Below, in pieces: positions 1 to 11,699 of a stretch of DNA of 64,000 nt. Numbering within the stretch: position 1 is the stretch's first letter; every line of letters begins with the position of its first letter. The stretch is from the NCBI GenBank assembly GCA_964034945.1, contig OZ035961.1, positions 12,287,001 to 12,351,000 of the forward strand, read 5' to 3'. Source of the stretch: Chrysopilus asiliformis. Its lineage: Eukaryota > Arthropoda > Insecta > Diptera > Rhagionidae. A program made the translations under genes and the position numbers. The notes under the pieces were generated by a model, which was given only the letters and a program-made list of their open reading frames with translations, did no database searches and was not told the origin of the DNA.

Positions 1-1892
1 AGATTTGAGGAATTTTTCTATCCTAGTCCTAGGTGGATACTGCATACTCGGATTTTCAAATTGTAGCAATGTATGGTGTTTTTGTGACTAAAAAATTTTT
101 TCGAGCATAGATCCTGTTTGGCAATCGATGCATGATTTCATAAATAAACCCAGTTTGAAAATTTTTTCAATGCAAAAACTCATTTTCCGAGTGAAACATA
201 TGAATAGCTGTTTGGTTATTAGGAGAGAAGGGGATGTTTTTTATGCGAGTGATGACATTTTTCTTTTGAGCCGTATGTTTACGAGTAAAAGAATTTTTTT
301 CTAAGACGTATGTTGACAAAAAAAATATATATTTTCAAAACAGCTTTATTAAAACATTTTCTAAAATTGTTTCCAATTTAATTTTTTTTATTTTTAGTTA
401 GGCAACCCACCCTTGGCAGCACGTTTCCCAAAGGTTCTACAGGGAAACGTTAACGCCAGAAAGTAAAATAATTACTTTCAAAGCTTTTGCTTCATAAATA
501 GTTCTTTTTTTTATTTTTTAAAATATTTTTCATCCACCATTTTGGCACATTGCTTTACAAATTAGTCTCATTTTTGTCTAGTGCAAGACAAATAATTTTA
601 GATTTTCCAAAACGTTAGAAAATATCCTAAATTTAAAAAAAAAAAACAAGTTTTTTTGCCAATTTTACTATTTTTTTTTTGTAAATTTATTGTAAATTTC
701 ACTAAATTTTCTCCATGACAACAGACCAGCATATTGGGATTATTTTCGTTACAACTTTCTGTTGCATATGATTTTTTGCGTAACCAAACACCAAATAAAG
801 TTCTTATGACTTTACTCGTTAAAAAGTTTCTTTTGAAAATTACTTACAATGAGTAGATATAAAAAACGGGCTTCAAATTAGTGAATATTTTGCTACTTGA
901 AGTAAGTTTTATTTACAAAATGAGTTGGCGAAGCTTAAAAATCAACATAGAAACTCATTTTGAAAGTTTGAAGAATTGAACATACTTTTCGTCTCTTGAG
1001 GCTATTTTCACTCAAGAATATATATTTTTTTTAAAAAATAAGAAAAAGAAACTCTTTTGACTCCCCCACGAAGAAGCCGTCAAAAACTCGGTAAACTATT
1101 TCACTTCTAATATTATCATAATATGTATGTAACATTGAAAAGAATCAAGTTTTGATTTAAAAGTAGAAACACCAAAATAATATAACAGGAGAACGTTTCA
1201 TAAAAGGTAAATAAATTGATTGTGAAGAGAGGCAGAAAATTCTGTATTTATCAAGTTATGATGATAAATTTCCATCCCAGTTATGCTCAAATATAGGTCT
1301 TCGAAATAAAAACCGATTTATCTATTCATTCTAGTATTCCCCACGCAAAGCTATGAAAAAAAACAAAATAAAACAGCTGTGTGCTATAAAAAAATGGCTG
1401 AAACATGTGAAAATTTTGCAATATGTGTGTATCCATCATACCTACCTCAAATATTTCGAATTCCCCGCCACTGACAGGGCTTCGATATCTTCACTTGTCA
1501 GGAAGAAAGGAAATATTTTGCAATAAAGCAGCGAAGAGGAAAATTCACCGAAAAAGAAATTTGCTATATAAGAAACTCTGGAAAAAGACAATCTCGGCCG
1601 GATGCGGTACACGAAGAGCTTATTGAAATGGGGACATATGAATTTCCTGTGGATGTGGATGAATGTATTTCTGGCTTCCCTATTATGGATTTTTTCAGAT
1701 TCCCGGGACAACAATGGGAAGCTAGACCGAAACTTTGTATCAACATATGCGTATATGGGGAGGTGTGTTTCTCCTTGATTTTCCACGTGATGATGATATA
1801 TTGGTTCACTTTATGTCCCTTACAGCTTCACCCACAAAATTCAACCACAAAATGTGATACTTTCGAAAAAGTTTTTCAGCTTACAGAAGAAT
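1..1892. other. Non-coding, AT-rich; no gene seen
   Basis: Only short chance reading frames on both strands. One small perfect hairpin lies at 421-450, with stem ACGTTTCCC pairing with GGGAAACGT across 12 bases. Nothing else could be identified. Confidence 0.6.
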
Positions 1893-2200
1893 TAGGGTGA
1901 CCACATTTATTTTCGTTCAATCCTGGGCAGGATGAGTGGGAAGGGAGTGTTGGGATGGTTAACACGAAACACCAATGAAACAACAATATTATAAACAAAA
2001 CAAAAAACTTGTTTTGGAACAGAATCAACGAAAAATAATCTAGAAGTGTGTGCCGCAGGCGAAATTTCTTAAATTGAATGCGGAGCAATGATTTAAATCA
2101 TGAGTTAGGCACAATCACCATACGGCGGATTTTTTTTCATCTGTTAAAAGAATGGGATGCACTCATGGAAATACAGCTTAGACAGAAAGGGAGAAAACAA

Positions 2201-2296
2201 TCACCCGTATTACGATTGTCGTGTCGTTTTCGACACTAACAACAACACGTGAAATGACTCTTGTCGAAAACGACACGACATTCGCAATAGGGGTGA
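2201..2296. repeat. Foldback repeat with 35-bp arms
   Basis: Arms 2201-2235 and 2262-2296 are inverted copies matching at 32 of 35 positions, around a 26-base loop. The inner arm ends are TGTCGTGTCGTTTTCGACA and its complement. It lies inside the 1893-3061 element and may be a small nested MITE or a structure of that element. Confidence 0.8.
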
Positions 2297-2694
2297 ATCA
2301 TCCTACAAATTTTGTCGTCTTCTGCAGTTCTAAAAAGTTCTAATTTCCCCAACCGATTTTCCATCTGCAGATGATTCCCCTCAACAACAGATGAACTTCG
2401 TCATCGGATTTCTAGGCATTTTGGTCTGCAATTGCATACTGTCACAATAAGCGCACACGAGCGGTCACTCATAAGCAATTTATTTACGGAAGATGTAATT
2501 GAAGTTTCATTTGTATTCCATTGGGTTAATCCTGAAATTGGCACACAATCGACTTCAGTCGAAGTCCATTATTTCTTAAAATGGGGTAGGACGGCTCTGA
2601 CTGCTTTTATTCAGTCACTCTTACAAAAAATTACGACAGTTTATCTCTTTCTGATTTTCTGATTTTTCCGTCAGATAAGGAAGTCGACTGTATG

Positions 2695-2781
2695 GAGATT
2701 GATTTTTAGGCAGCCTCAAGCAAAAATTAATTTAAAATTAATTTAATAATTTTTCCTTGAGGCTGCCTAAAAATCAATCTC
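2695..2781. repeat. Near-perfect 87-bp palindrome
   Basis: Arms 2695-2728 and 2748-2781 match at 33 of 34 positions. The short AT-rich centre is itself partly self-complementary, so almost the whole 87 bases can fold into one hairpin. No clear target duplication flanks it. Confidence 0.8.
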
Positions 2782-3061
2782 GTTGTAAAAACACAGTAGA
2801 AATTGTAAAAAAAGATAAGTGCGCCACAAGCCAATCCTTTTTCTGCATATACGAAAATCTGTAGAAATGCTTGAAAAAATGGAATGCGGGCGGAATTTAC
2901 AGTCACCCTCAACCATTATACATATTTAGTGATTGTTTTTTCTAGCATTTAATAAATTATAACACTAAATTGAGAAAACAAAAGCTTTATTTCCTTGACG
3001 CCAGAACAATATGCCTCAATTCGGGATTATCCCAACAATTCGGGGACGTGTGATCACCCTA

Positions 3062-5228
3062 AAAAGAACTCGAAAAAATAACTTTGGTTTATTTTTTCAT
3101 CTGTTGGTGTCGTTGTTGTCGCCCATTGACAAATACCTAAGGTAAATTTATAAATTTCGTCTCCATATTACGCCTGACTTTTTCCATTCCTTTCAACGTC
3201 CTTTCCGAATTCTTTTTCATAATCCCCAACCGTAATATAGAAAACTTTGCATTTGCTGGTGGGCGTTATAGTAAAATATCACTCGATTTAAATAAGTATC
3301 ATTTATTATTATAATGAATGAATTGGGAAAACCCTTGTATGAAATTTTTTACAAGTTTATGAGTTGCGCACAAGAAATATTTCTTTAACAATTTATAGCG
3401 AATCAACAATTTGCGGAAAACTGTACAGGCTTTTCAAATAAAAAATTTCTCACATACAAGAAAAAATCATTCTTAAAGTTTCATATGACCGGAAAATTAA
3501 TTTCTTGAACTTAGACATTTCCTTTCTTATGCCATTTATTTTTAAATAATCCTCAAGATATTTCTTATCAATTATTATTATTTTCATTACCTACATTTTA
3601 TTTTTAATTATTATATTTCATTTATTGTAAATTCAATTGTAAAACCTTTATAATATCTCTCAAGCTGTGTAAATTTAAAAGGCGTTGCCTTGCACACAGC
3701 ATTAATAAAGTTATTATTATTATTATAAGATTTAAAATTATAATAAAAAAAAATTTTGCTGCAGCCACCATTTTTATATTAATGTACTGTTTCCTGTCTG
3801 CCGAGGTCATTCACATTTTCATCTCATGCAGAAAGCTTTTCAATGGATTTCTTAATGATCCACAGATAATATTTTTTTTATTTTAAATTTCTCTGTGATA
3901 GAGATCTATGGCGTCACCTTGATGAGATCCAGCCATCAGATTATCAGGATCGATGTTTCCTATCAAAAATATCCACATAAAACCGTAGATGCTGCAGCGA
4001 TGAAGAAATGGGTCCAAAATATCGATTTTATGAGCTCCAAAAGCTAATTTGGTTTGGTTTGATTGTAGGAGAAGGGCTTACAGGGGAACCCCGCGTACGT
4101 AGGCCTCGTAGGGCCCACCTAATTTAGAAAATCCTTGTTTGAAACCCATTTTCCCAGAAAATCGTTAATTACCGGTTGCTGCTGTTCCTTGAATAAAATA
4201 GAACTGAGTTTTCTATGCTTTCAACACAGATAAATCTACTCAAATTTTGCTAAAGATATTTATTTCTGTAAAAAAAACCTATATAAGACAACGTTTTCCA
4301 TACAACGGTTTGTATGAAACAGGTTCTATATAGCTCAAGAATATTAAAAAAACACACCTAAAGAAATTTAATTTTTTAAAATATTTTATTCAAAGTTTGA
4401 TTTTAAAACATAATAGGCACAATATATTGATCGTGTAAGGACTATATTGAAACAAAAATATTCAAGGGAATCATTCGATTTTGAATACCCTTCAATATAT
4501 TGAAGCAAAAATATTAACCGTGTAAGATCAGCCTAAGAGCACGAATTTTGCCACTTAAATTCGAGAGCTTGCTTCAATTTTAAGTTCAATTTTAAGTTTT
4601 GAAGTTTGTCGTGTCGCTGTCTTCTCACAAATATATTTACCAATAAAAAAAAACTCAAATTTATCATTTTATGGTCAATTTTCAGACCATTTGAACTTAT
4701 GTAGGATAATACCTTAGGAAAACGCTGGACCTCCAAGAACATGACAATTACGTTTCTGCATCAGAAATCCAAGATAAACTATTTGTTAGGATTCAGCAAA
4801 AAATTTTATCCATCCTCTATTATCTTTTCGGTCCGCGTTTCTATACATACGACTCTAAACTATGCTTCCCACAGATCTCGACATCCTTCTATCTCTTGTT
4901 ATGGTTACTTCCATTACAAGGAAAAGAAGGAAGCGCCAAGATAAAAATCAAATTGACCACATTAATTCCAACCCGTTGCTTCTGATTAATTTGGCATCTG
5001 CAGTTGACATGGAACAAATTCGCTGGAATGTTGTTCACAACATACATACGTAAGTCCACTGTCTATTCCGCTGTGATTTCAGCAAAAAAAATGGTATGGG
5101 GAAAATCTAACATTTTGCAAAAAAGTTTTCTGTTATTTGTCTATTTTTTCAAAACATTTTCTTAGAATTGTTTTTGTTTTTATTATGGATTCTTAATTCT
5201 TAATGTAGGTCAGACATCCCATCCATTC
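3062..5228. other. Non-coding, AT-rich; no gene seen
   Basis: No supported gene. A GC-rich patch near 4080-4120 (CAGGGGAACCCCGCGTACG) looks like a hAT-type terminus, but no partner end was found. Positions 4424-4525 hold two diverged copies of a motif with CAATATATTGA and CGTGTAAG. Confidence 0.5.
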
Positions 5229-5236
5229 GTCTAACA

Positions 5237-6245
5237 CAGCGCTTTCCAACCTTTTTTGTTGACGTACCCACTGGCGGGTTAGTATTTTTGCACGTACCCT
5301 TTAACTCTATTATAGGCGTTATAAAAAAAATCAATATCTTGGAATTGTAGTGTTCAATTCTACCATAACCAGGCAATGTCTGCTAATAGGGGGGAGGAGG
5401 GTTGGATAAAAGGCAAATATGCTAAGTGTAGAACAGCGTTGCCAAACTGAATTACCACAAAATGTCAGATCGAATTTTCTAATTAAAAATTATGGTAACA
5501 CTTCTTTAATATTAGCATTGAAATTTAACTTAAAAATTTCCATATTATCAAAACGCAAGAGAAAGTAATGCACCGCAGGGGAAAAAAATTAACTTCCAAG
5601 GTCAAATACATCATTAAATCAGGGTTTCAATCCCGTTCTCTTTTTCCCCATACGCTTTCCTCTATTTAAGAACGTTAGGAGATCTTTTTAATTCGGCAGC
5701 ATAATGGAGCCATAAAAAAGCAGCGCCGGGACACATTAAAAAAAAATTCCGGATGTCATAAATAGAGGAGAAAGTCTGGAAAAAGACGGGAGAACAAATA
5801 CACTACAAAACTAAATTCTGTCGTTGTTGTCGCTGCGTTAACCTCTTAGGGGTTTTTTAAATACTTCTCTAGAAATATTAAGAATAGTTAGACGATCTTG
5901 TCCCATGGCACCTATAAGTTCAGCAGACGATGTTGACGGGACGCGTGACAAAAATTTTCAAAAACTGGTGAAACAAAATCAACAAATTTTTGTTCACATT
6001 TCTTTAATATTTTGATCGCAGTAAAATCACTGCTGATTCCTTCCCACTTTCACCAAATTTCGTATTCATTCAACAAACCATCCAAATTTTCAATTTGCTT
6101 GTACATCTGTTGAATCTCTTTTAGCTATTTCTTTGCTTCGCTTCTTTTTTTTAGAAATTTTGATTCTCGAGGGGAAGGGGAGAAGGGGGTGGATATATAC
6201 GCTCTTGCACCTAGCGATACACATACCTCAGGTTGGGAAACACTG
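5237..6245. mobile_element. hAT-type non-autonomous element
   Basis: The termini are CAGCGCTTTCCAACCT on the left and, reverse-complemented, CAGTGTTTCCCAACCT on the right, agreeing at 13 of 16 positions. GTCTAACA occurs at 5229-5236 and again at 6245-6252, giving an 8-bp direct repeat that overlaps the last G of the right terminus. Length, termini and duplication fit hAT elements. No transposase frame survives. It contains a nested imperfect inverted repeat at 5631-5793. Confidence 0.75.
5631..5793. repeat. Imperfect inverted repeat nested in the hAT element
   Basis: Arms of about 37 bases at 5631-5668 and 5758-5793, each ending inward with CTCTATTTA or its complement, match with several substitutions and a small gap. 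The sequence near 58440-58530 looks like a diverged relative. Confidence 0.5.
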
Positions 6246-6253
6246 TCTAACAG

Positions 6254-7330
6254 ATTTTCTTGAGACTTTAAAGAAATTCATGGAAAATTGTTCCCTTTCT
6301 ACTAGGCAGGCAGCTTAAGTAAAAAAAAAAATCCAACATCATGAAATTGAGAAAAAGTACTTCTTTATACGAGTAAGATATGCCATAGAATCCTATTGAA
6401 AATGACAGTCTTTCGAAAAAGAAAACAGATGTTATCATGACTAAAGTCCTTGAAAAATTTTCATCGGATTTAGCATACGTAAATGATTTTTATTTTGCGA
6501 CAAAACGAAATAACAAACGACGTACTAAATTTGAATCAAGCAAACTGTTTGAATCTCAGATAAATTCCCAAATTCGTTCAACCTTTTCTCTGTCCCGAAT
6601 TTTCGCAAGACAGACGCTAAAATACATTCGATTTGGGTTCTTTTTTTTGCTGAATTCAATCCATATGGATGCTCGCAATATTTATAGCCGGTAAAAAGCC
6701 TATATCCATTGAACAATGATGTCTACCTCCGTCTACCTTAAAATACACGTCTATCTGCTTTCAAATACTGTCTATGGATGGAGTAACTTTTGTATTTTGA
6801 TCAGAAACTCTTAATGAGATTTATTTTCTTCAATGGTATCCCATGCAGTCTACTTTCACTTACTTACGTTATTTAGGAATTTCCCATGAAGTGAGATATC
6901 CTTTGAAATTCCTTTGAAAGCCGTTTTCATGGACCAAGAAGTTCACCTAAACATACAAAAAGTGAATACATAAAATACCTATAAATCATCAGTTCAACTG
7001 CAAAGTCAGTTGGTGTTTGTCTTTTGATCTCTTAAATATACAGGCATTATTTATTCGAAAAAAAAATTTCTAAGCTCAGGTTATTTTCACAAGGAAAGTC
7101 TGAGATCCCACTGTCTTTGAATTATTATATTTTTTGAGAAATAACGTAATTTTCTTCAAAAGTTGAATAATTTAAAGACAGCTTTACCGGAATTTAAAAG
7201 TTAATTAACAAATCTTTAAATTACAAATTTTAACCCGTTTTGGACCAATCATTGTATTCCATATTAGCAACTTTGGCTCCTGTGTGGTAACAATAAGGCT
7301 CAAAGTTAATGGTCGAAAAATCGAGCAGAT
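6254..7330. other. Non-coding; no gene seen
   Basis: Overlapping short frames on both strands (near 6437-6716) show no recognisable domain. Nothing else identified. Confidence 0.5.
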
Positions 7331-7334
7331 TGAA

Positions 7335-7723
7335 GGTGCCGCTCCACATGAGAGTAAATGCCGGCGAGAACCTCTCGATAGCAGCTACTCGCAAATGGAC
7401 ACGTTTCTGAGAGCCGCTCGCAGAAACTTGCAAAACTCGCGAGCTAGTTTTTGCGAGCTGTGAAAAGTGATTCTACTCTCTAGTCGACACGCACCTACTG
7501 AACTCTCGGGGGGTAGCTCTCCAGACCAGATACGAACGGCGTTTGAATTTCGCTAGTAGCTCTCGAGAACTCGCCAAAGCAAGATGTCAAAAAAAAATCA
7601 AGATATTGGTCTTGAAAAGAGAAAAATCGCCGAATTTAACTCTCAAATGGACAACCTCCTGCGAGTAACTCTCGATAGTTTTTGAGAGTTACTCGCGTAT
7701 TTACTCTCATATGGAGTGGCACC
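7335..7723 (+). mobile_element. TTAA-associated MITE, copy 1
   Basis: This 389-bp element has terminal inverted repeats of about 25 bp beginning GGTGCCGCTCCACATGAGAG. It is rich in short palindromic words such as TCTCGAGA and CTCGCGAG and has no coding capacity. Three other copies are in the window (16476-16831, 45182-45525, 63759 to the window end). Its flanks (TGAA and TCCA) are worn versions of the TTAA seen beside the other copies. Orientation is arbitrary; copies 1 and 3 point the same way, copies 2 and 4 the opposite way. Confidence 0.85.
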
Positions 7724-7727
7724 TCCA

Positions 7728-8149
7728 AAAGTAAGCAATTCATATTGTTGTTTTCAAAGAAATTTTGTTCAAAAAAAATCCAAACTGTCCCATTTTCGTT
7801 CAAAAAAACTGTTTGTAAAAATACGAAAAAAATATTAAAAGCTTTTATTTAGATTTGTTTGTCTGTCAGGGTCAAATTTTGTAATCTAATTTTGACCCAC
7901 TTCCATTCATAGATAAAAACCAAATAGCGGCTGCCATGCGCAATTTTGTTGCGCAATCAAACAAACGAAATACCCATCGTTTGGAATCTTAATTGAAAGG
8001 GCATGGAAAAATACTCATAAAGCCGCATTTCCATTATTTTTTTTCTAAAAAAAGCTTTTATAAACAAAAAACTAAAATGAAAAAAATAATTATTTGGGCG
8101 CAGTGTATCAGAAATAAAACAAGTTCTCATAAAAGTGAGGTAATAGCGC
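7728..8149. other. Non-coding; small hairpin only
   Basis: AT-rich. A short hairpin at 7869-7898 pairs GGGTCAAA with TTTTGACCC. No gene seen. Confidence 0.5.
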
Positions 8150-8270
8150 CCAGAAAAAAAGAGAGAATGGAAGAAACGGTGGGAGAGAGACTGAAAGTGT
8201 GGGAGAAAGAGACAAAGGAAGGGAGAAAGATAGAGAGGGAGGGAGAAAGAAAGATACAGAAGGGGACAAA
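8150..8270 (+). repeat. Purine-rich low-complexity tract
   Basis: About 120 bases almost entirely A and G on the plus strand, with irregular GGGAGAAAG-type units and few pyrimidines. It is a degenerate microsatellite. Such tracts can adopt triplex DNA, but no function is implied by the sequence. Confidence 0.8.
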
Positions 8271-10725
8271 GACATATATATACTGGTGGCCGGTTGCCGT
8301 TTAAGGGTTAAAAATAGGAAAATAAACCGTTCCTTTTGATATTTGTTTTGCCTAAGTCAAAATTTCTAGTAAATGAGAAAAAAATCTCTGAAAACTCTTT
8401 TTTGACTAAAATTATTAACTCAAATTTCTCACATTTATTAGTACTGGAAAATCTTTTTTTTTTAATTCCGCAATTAAACAAAACCTGAAATGTTTCCCCC
8501 TTTTTCATGAAATGAAAAACAAACAGAATTTTCGAACTCAATTAAAAAAACCGTGACTTCCTTTTAATGACTCGAAAGCCAATGATAAAATTTTTTACTT
8601 AATTAAAAAAAAACCCTTGCCTCCATTTCCATTGAAAATCTACAAAAAGCGGAAAATTATTTTACCATTAATACAAACAGCAGTAATTTAATACAATATT
8701 ATGAGAGAAAGTTTTCTGGGTATCAGTAACATATTTTATTGCAGAGAATAATTTATCCGCCACTTTGATTCACTATAGTACGAATTACAGTAGCGCATAT
8801 TTCTTTTATTTCACTAAATAGGACAAGGATGCGATATTTACGCACACTTGGCCGACAATCATAGATCATTTTTATGCTCTATTAACCATAATAAAAGGTC
8901 TCGAAATAAAAACAATAAAGTTTGCCCCAATTTCGTTTTCTTGAGTTATGTTTACCATAGCCGTAAATGAATGGCGTTTTTATCTCATCCCCAGGCGAAA
9001 AATACAACCTCATCAGAAAAGAGTAATAGAAACATTCCGCAGAACGTAAATTTAAAATGTCTTTTTTGGGAAAAAGTGAAACTACCATTTGGGAAAAAAA
9101 CTCTAAATTATTTCGTTCGGAAGAAAAATGAAGTGTGCACGGCAAAAATGGGAATTGAAACTCTAGAGATGGAAAATCCTCAAAGGATAAATACCATGAA
9201 AAAAAAACTTTAACGACTGGCAATGATTTCTTTTGCGGTTCCTTTTCGATGTTAAGAATGGGCGACTGGTTCATTTTTCGATGGACTTCGTAAGAGTCTT
9301 CAACTCGTTTTTTTTCAATTAATTGTACCTAATTTTAGCAGACATTAAAAGAAATCTCACAGTACCTTCATAAAAATGATATATAGAAAGAATTAATTAC
9401 TACGAAAATATAAACTCCCCGTTCACTGATGGAAATTTATAATTTTCTTAGATCGTTGAGTTAAGTAGTAGACAATAAAATTAGCATTTCCCAACAACGA
9501 AAATTGTTTAAAGCCATAGCTACAGTTTTTCAATAAAATATCACACAGGAAACACCGCACAGGTGAAATTCAAATTAAATTTCAAGTGTGACAAAATTAC
9601 TTTGTGTAAGTTCTTTAATATTATTACGATTAATCTACAATGAGCTACCACAGAAGATTGTTGCCGATGATTTTCCAGGAGTTTTGAAGAAAACTCATAC
9701 CCCCAGCCCCCGCGTACCGATACAACAACTCAAGTTAATGAAGTTGACAAGGGTAAAAGCTTCTCACTCTTAAGCCGTGTAAACATATTCACCACCTTGT
9801 AATATGCTCGTAGTATAATTTCGAAATTAAAGCAATTTCCTTGTTATGCTACGCTACATTTCTACTGCCTTCCAGACGCTTTCGGAGAAAAAAGTCCTTG
9901 AAACCTTAACAACATGTGCAAATCCCGAAGATGTCACTTTGTAATTAAAGCATTAAAAATGCAAATTTTACCCGAGTCAGGCCATTTTAAATTTTAATCT
10001 TGACATCACATGGAAGAAATTTTCATTCCCGGAACCATGAGCAAATATATTCTCAACCCTTTAGTAAATTCATACCATTGGGAATCTGCATTTCGTTACA
10101 TAATTTTAACAAAAAACACAAATTATGCTTTTAAATATTAAATCTCAAAAGAAAATTGGATTTTTTCGAATAAAAACAAAACCATTCGAAAATCAAATTC
10201 CATTGCCGATTTGGTCAAAAATTACCTTTTCACTTGTTTAGCCAAGATATGGAATTTTTCAAATATGAAATTATGGAGGTGAAATTTCCTGAAACTTTTG
10301 ACTCTTGGCTGTTTGTGTATGGTATTTGGGAACCCACTTGAAAAACTTAATTTGACTTTTGGGTTAAGCGAACCCAACTATATGTGAACCGAAGCGTGTA
10401 TTTTGGTTATGTGACTACTACATATGCGAAATAAGGTCATTTGTGAAAATCTAATGAAGTGCTCAATTTTTCACTGTCCGCCTATGCTGATGTCTGGGTA
10501 TACACGAATATTTGGTAAATTTCATTATGGCTAACTGATGGTTGTATATATCCAAAAGTTCATGGTGATCCTACATTACCTTACCCTATACGGTTGTAGC
10601 ACTTTAATTTAAGCGTAAAGTTTAATTAGATGGAAATTTTAGTTGCTCCAAACACAACAAGAACAAAGAAGAAACATTGTTAACCCTTCTCAAATGAATA
10701 GCATTTCTTATAAATATTAAAATAA
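8271..10725. other. Non-coding; no gene seen
   Basis: AT-rich sequence with only short frames. The longest is a 130-codon minus-strand frame at 8882-9274, which resembles no known protein and is overlapped by a plus-strand frame. Confidence 0.5.
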
Positions 10726-10751
10726 TTTTTGTTTTTTTGTTTCAGGTATGT
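10726..10751 (+). other. Candidate recursive splice site 1
   Basis: A T-rich tract (10726-10742) ends in TTTCAG at 10745 and is followed at once by GTATGT (10746-10751). A 3' splice site thus abuts a 5' splice site, which is the zero-length-exon layout of recursive splicing known from long Drosophila introns. The donor has T in place of the more usual A at its fourth position. A strong second donor follows 36 bases later. Confidence 0.6.
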
Positions 10752-10781
10752 TGTCCACCTCTGTGCTCAAAATGTTGAATT
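10746..10781 (+). other. Candidate 36-nt cryptic exon of recursive site 1
   Basis: Bounded by TTTCAG on the left and by GTAAGTAAG (from 10782) on the right. Both borders fit splice consensus. Frames 2 and 3 are open and frame 1 has a stop. It may be an exon-definition partner for the recursive site or a true microexon; sequence alone cannot decide. Confidence 0.5.
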
Positions 10782-11076
10782 GTAAGTAAGAAAAGCGATT
10801 TTATATTGAATTAGGATGCAACGAATTTTTATAAAATCTTTATATTTAAAAAAACGGAATTTTCATCCATCCTTAATTAAAAAGGTGCCTAGGTTGGCCT
10901 AAACGAAAATCTAAAATCTCGCGATTTGCACTTGCGTCTGCTATTTTTGCTCTGAAATATTCAAATCGAAAATAACAAATATGAATTTCACTTAAAATAA
11001 ATTTCCACGGCGGTAATAGGTATACCTGTATACCAGGTGGATCGTCAATTGAAAACAAGCGATTAAGACTAACAAT

Positions 11077-11180
11077 TGCGATTACGATTGAGCTTCCTCG
11101 ACTAATGAGATTAAAGCTTTCATGTCCCTATCGTTAAAAGCTTTGATCTCATTGTTTGTGGAGCTTCAATCGCAATCGTA
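11077..11180. repeat. Imperfect foldback beside the hexamer array
   Basis: Arms 11077-11120 and 11137-11180 are imperfect inverted copies: each contains a GATTGAGCTTC-type block, an AATGAGAT block and AAAGCTTT in mirrored order. The right arm runs directly into the hexamer array, while the left arm carries only about two such units. Confidence 0.65.
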
Positions 11181-11331
11181 ATCGTAATCGTAATCGTAAT
11201 CGTAATCGTAATCGTAATTGTAATCGTAATCGTAATCGTAATCGTAATCGTAATCGTAATCGTAATTGTAATTGTAATCGCACTCGTATTCGCAATAGCA
11301 ATCCCAATAGCAGTCGTGATCGTAATCGCAA
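11169..11331 (+). repeat. (AATCGT)n hexanucleotide array
   Basis: About 18-19 nearly perfect hexamer units fill 11169-11280, with occasional C-to-T changes (AATTGT). A degenerate tail runs to about 11331. All three minus-strand frames stay open through it, giving Thr-Ile, Arg-Leu and Tyr-Asp dipeptide repeats. This is a consequence of the period, not evidence of a gene. Confidence 0.95.
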
Positions 11332-11634
11332 ATAAAATTCGCGGAATAAAGTGCCAGGTGGAAAAAACTTTCACAATCAAAAACCAATAAAATCTCATAA
11401 ATGTTGCAATCTTATCAATGGATCGCAGTCTATCTTTTTATATTTGCAGTAAAAAATTGCTTTGAAATCACAATGCGAGGAAAAAAAATTTTAGAAAATA
11501 ACTTTGCAATTTAAAAAATATAAAAAAATCCGAAATTGTCAGTTTTATGCCTAATCTAACATTGGCAGAAAAGTATTTTCAACTCAAATTTACTCTTAAA
11601 TTCAATCGAAAATTCTTTCAACCGAAAAACTTGA

Positions 11635-11696
11635 TTTTAAATTGAAGATTTAATTTGGTAAACTATGTTATACGAAATTAAATCTTCAATTTAAAA
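11635..11696. repeat. Hairpin with 22-bp perfect stem
   Basis: TTTTAAATTGAAGATTTAAT begins the left arm (11635-11656). The right arm (11675-11696) is its exact reverse complement, with an 18-base loop. No flanking duplication seen. Confidence 0.85.
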
Positions 11697-11699
11697 ACA

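Larger units (their letters stand above)
1893..3061. mobile_element. Decayed hAT-like element with TAGGGTGA termini
   Basis: The left end reads TAGGGTGACCACA and the right end, reverse-complemented, reads TAGGGTGATCACA. The flanks AGAAGAAT (1885-1892) and AAAAGAAC (3062-3069) agree at 6 of 8 positions, which suggests a worn 8-bp target duplication. No transposase is visible. The left 200 bases resemble, in inverted orientation, the right part of the element at 46655-47158: both share a stretch with GCCGC(A/G)GGCGAAATTT followed by CAATGATTTAAAT. It contains two foldbacks (2201-2296 and 2695-2781). The hAT assignment is tentative. Confidence 0.55.

Noticed and set aside
8882..9274. 130-codon minus-strand open frame, the longest there
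   Set aside because: No recognisable domain, composition follows the AT-rich background, and an 80-codon plus-strand frame overlaps it. Chance is sufficient.
11120..11398. Minus-strand frames with long Thr-Ile, Arg-Leu and Tyr-Asp repeats
   Set aside because: All three frames are open only because a six-base repeat lacks stop codons.
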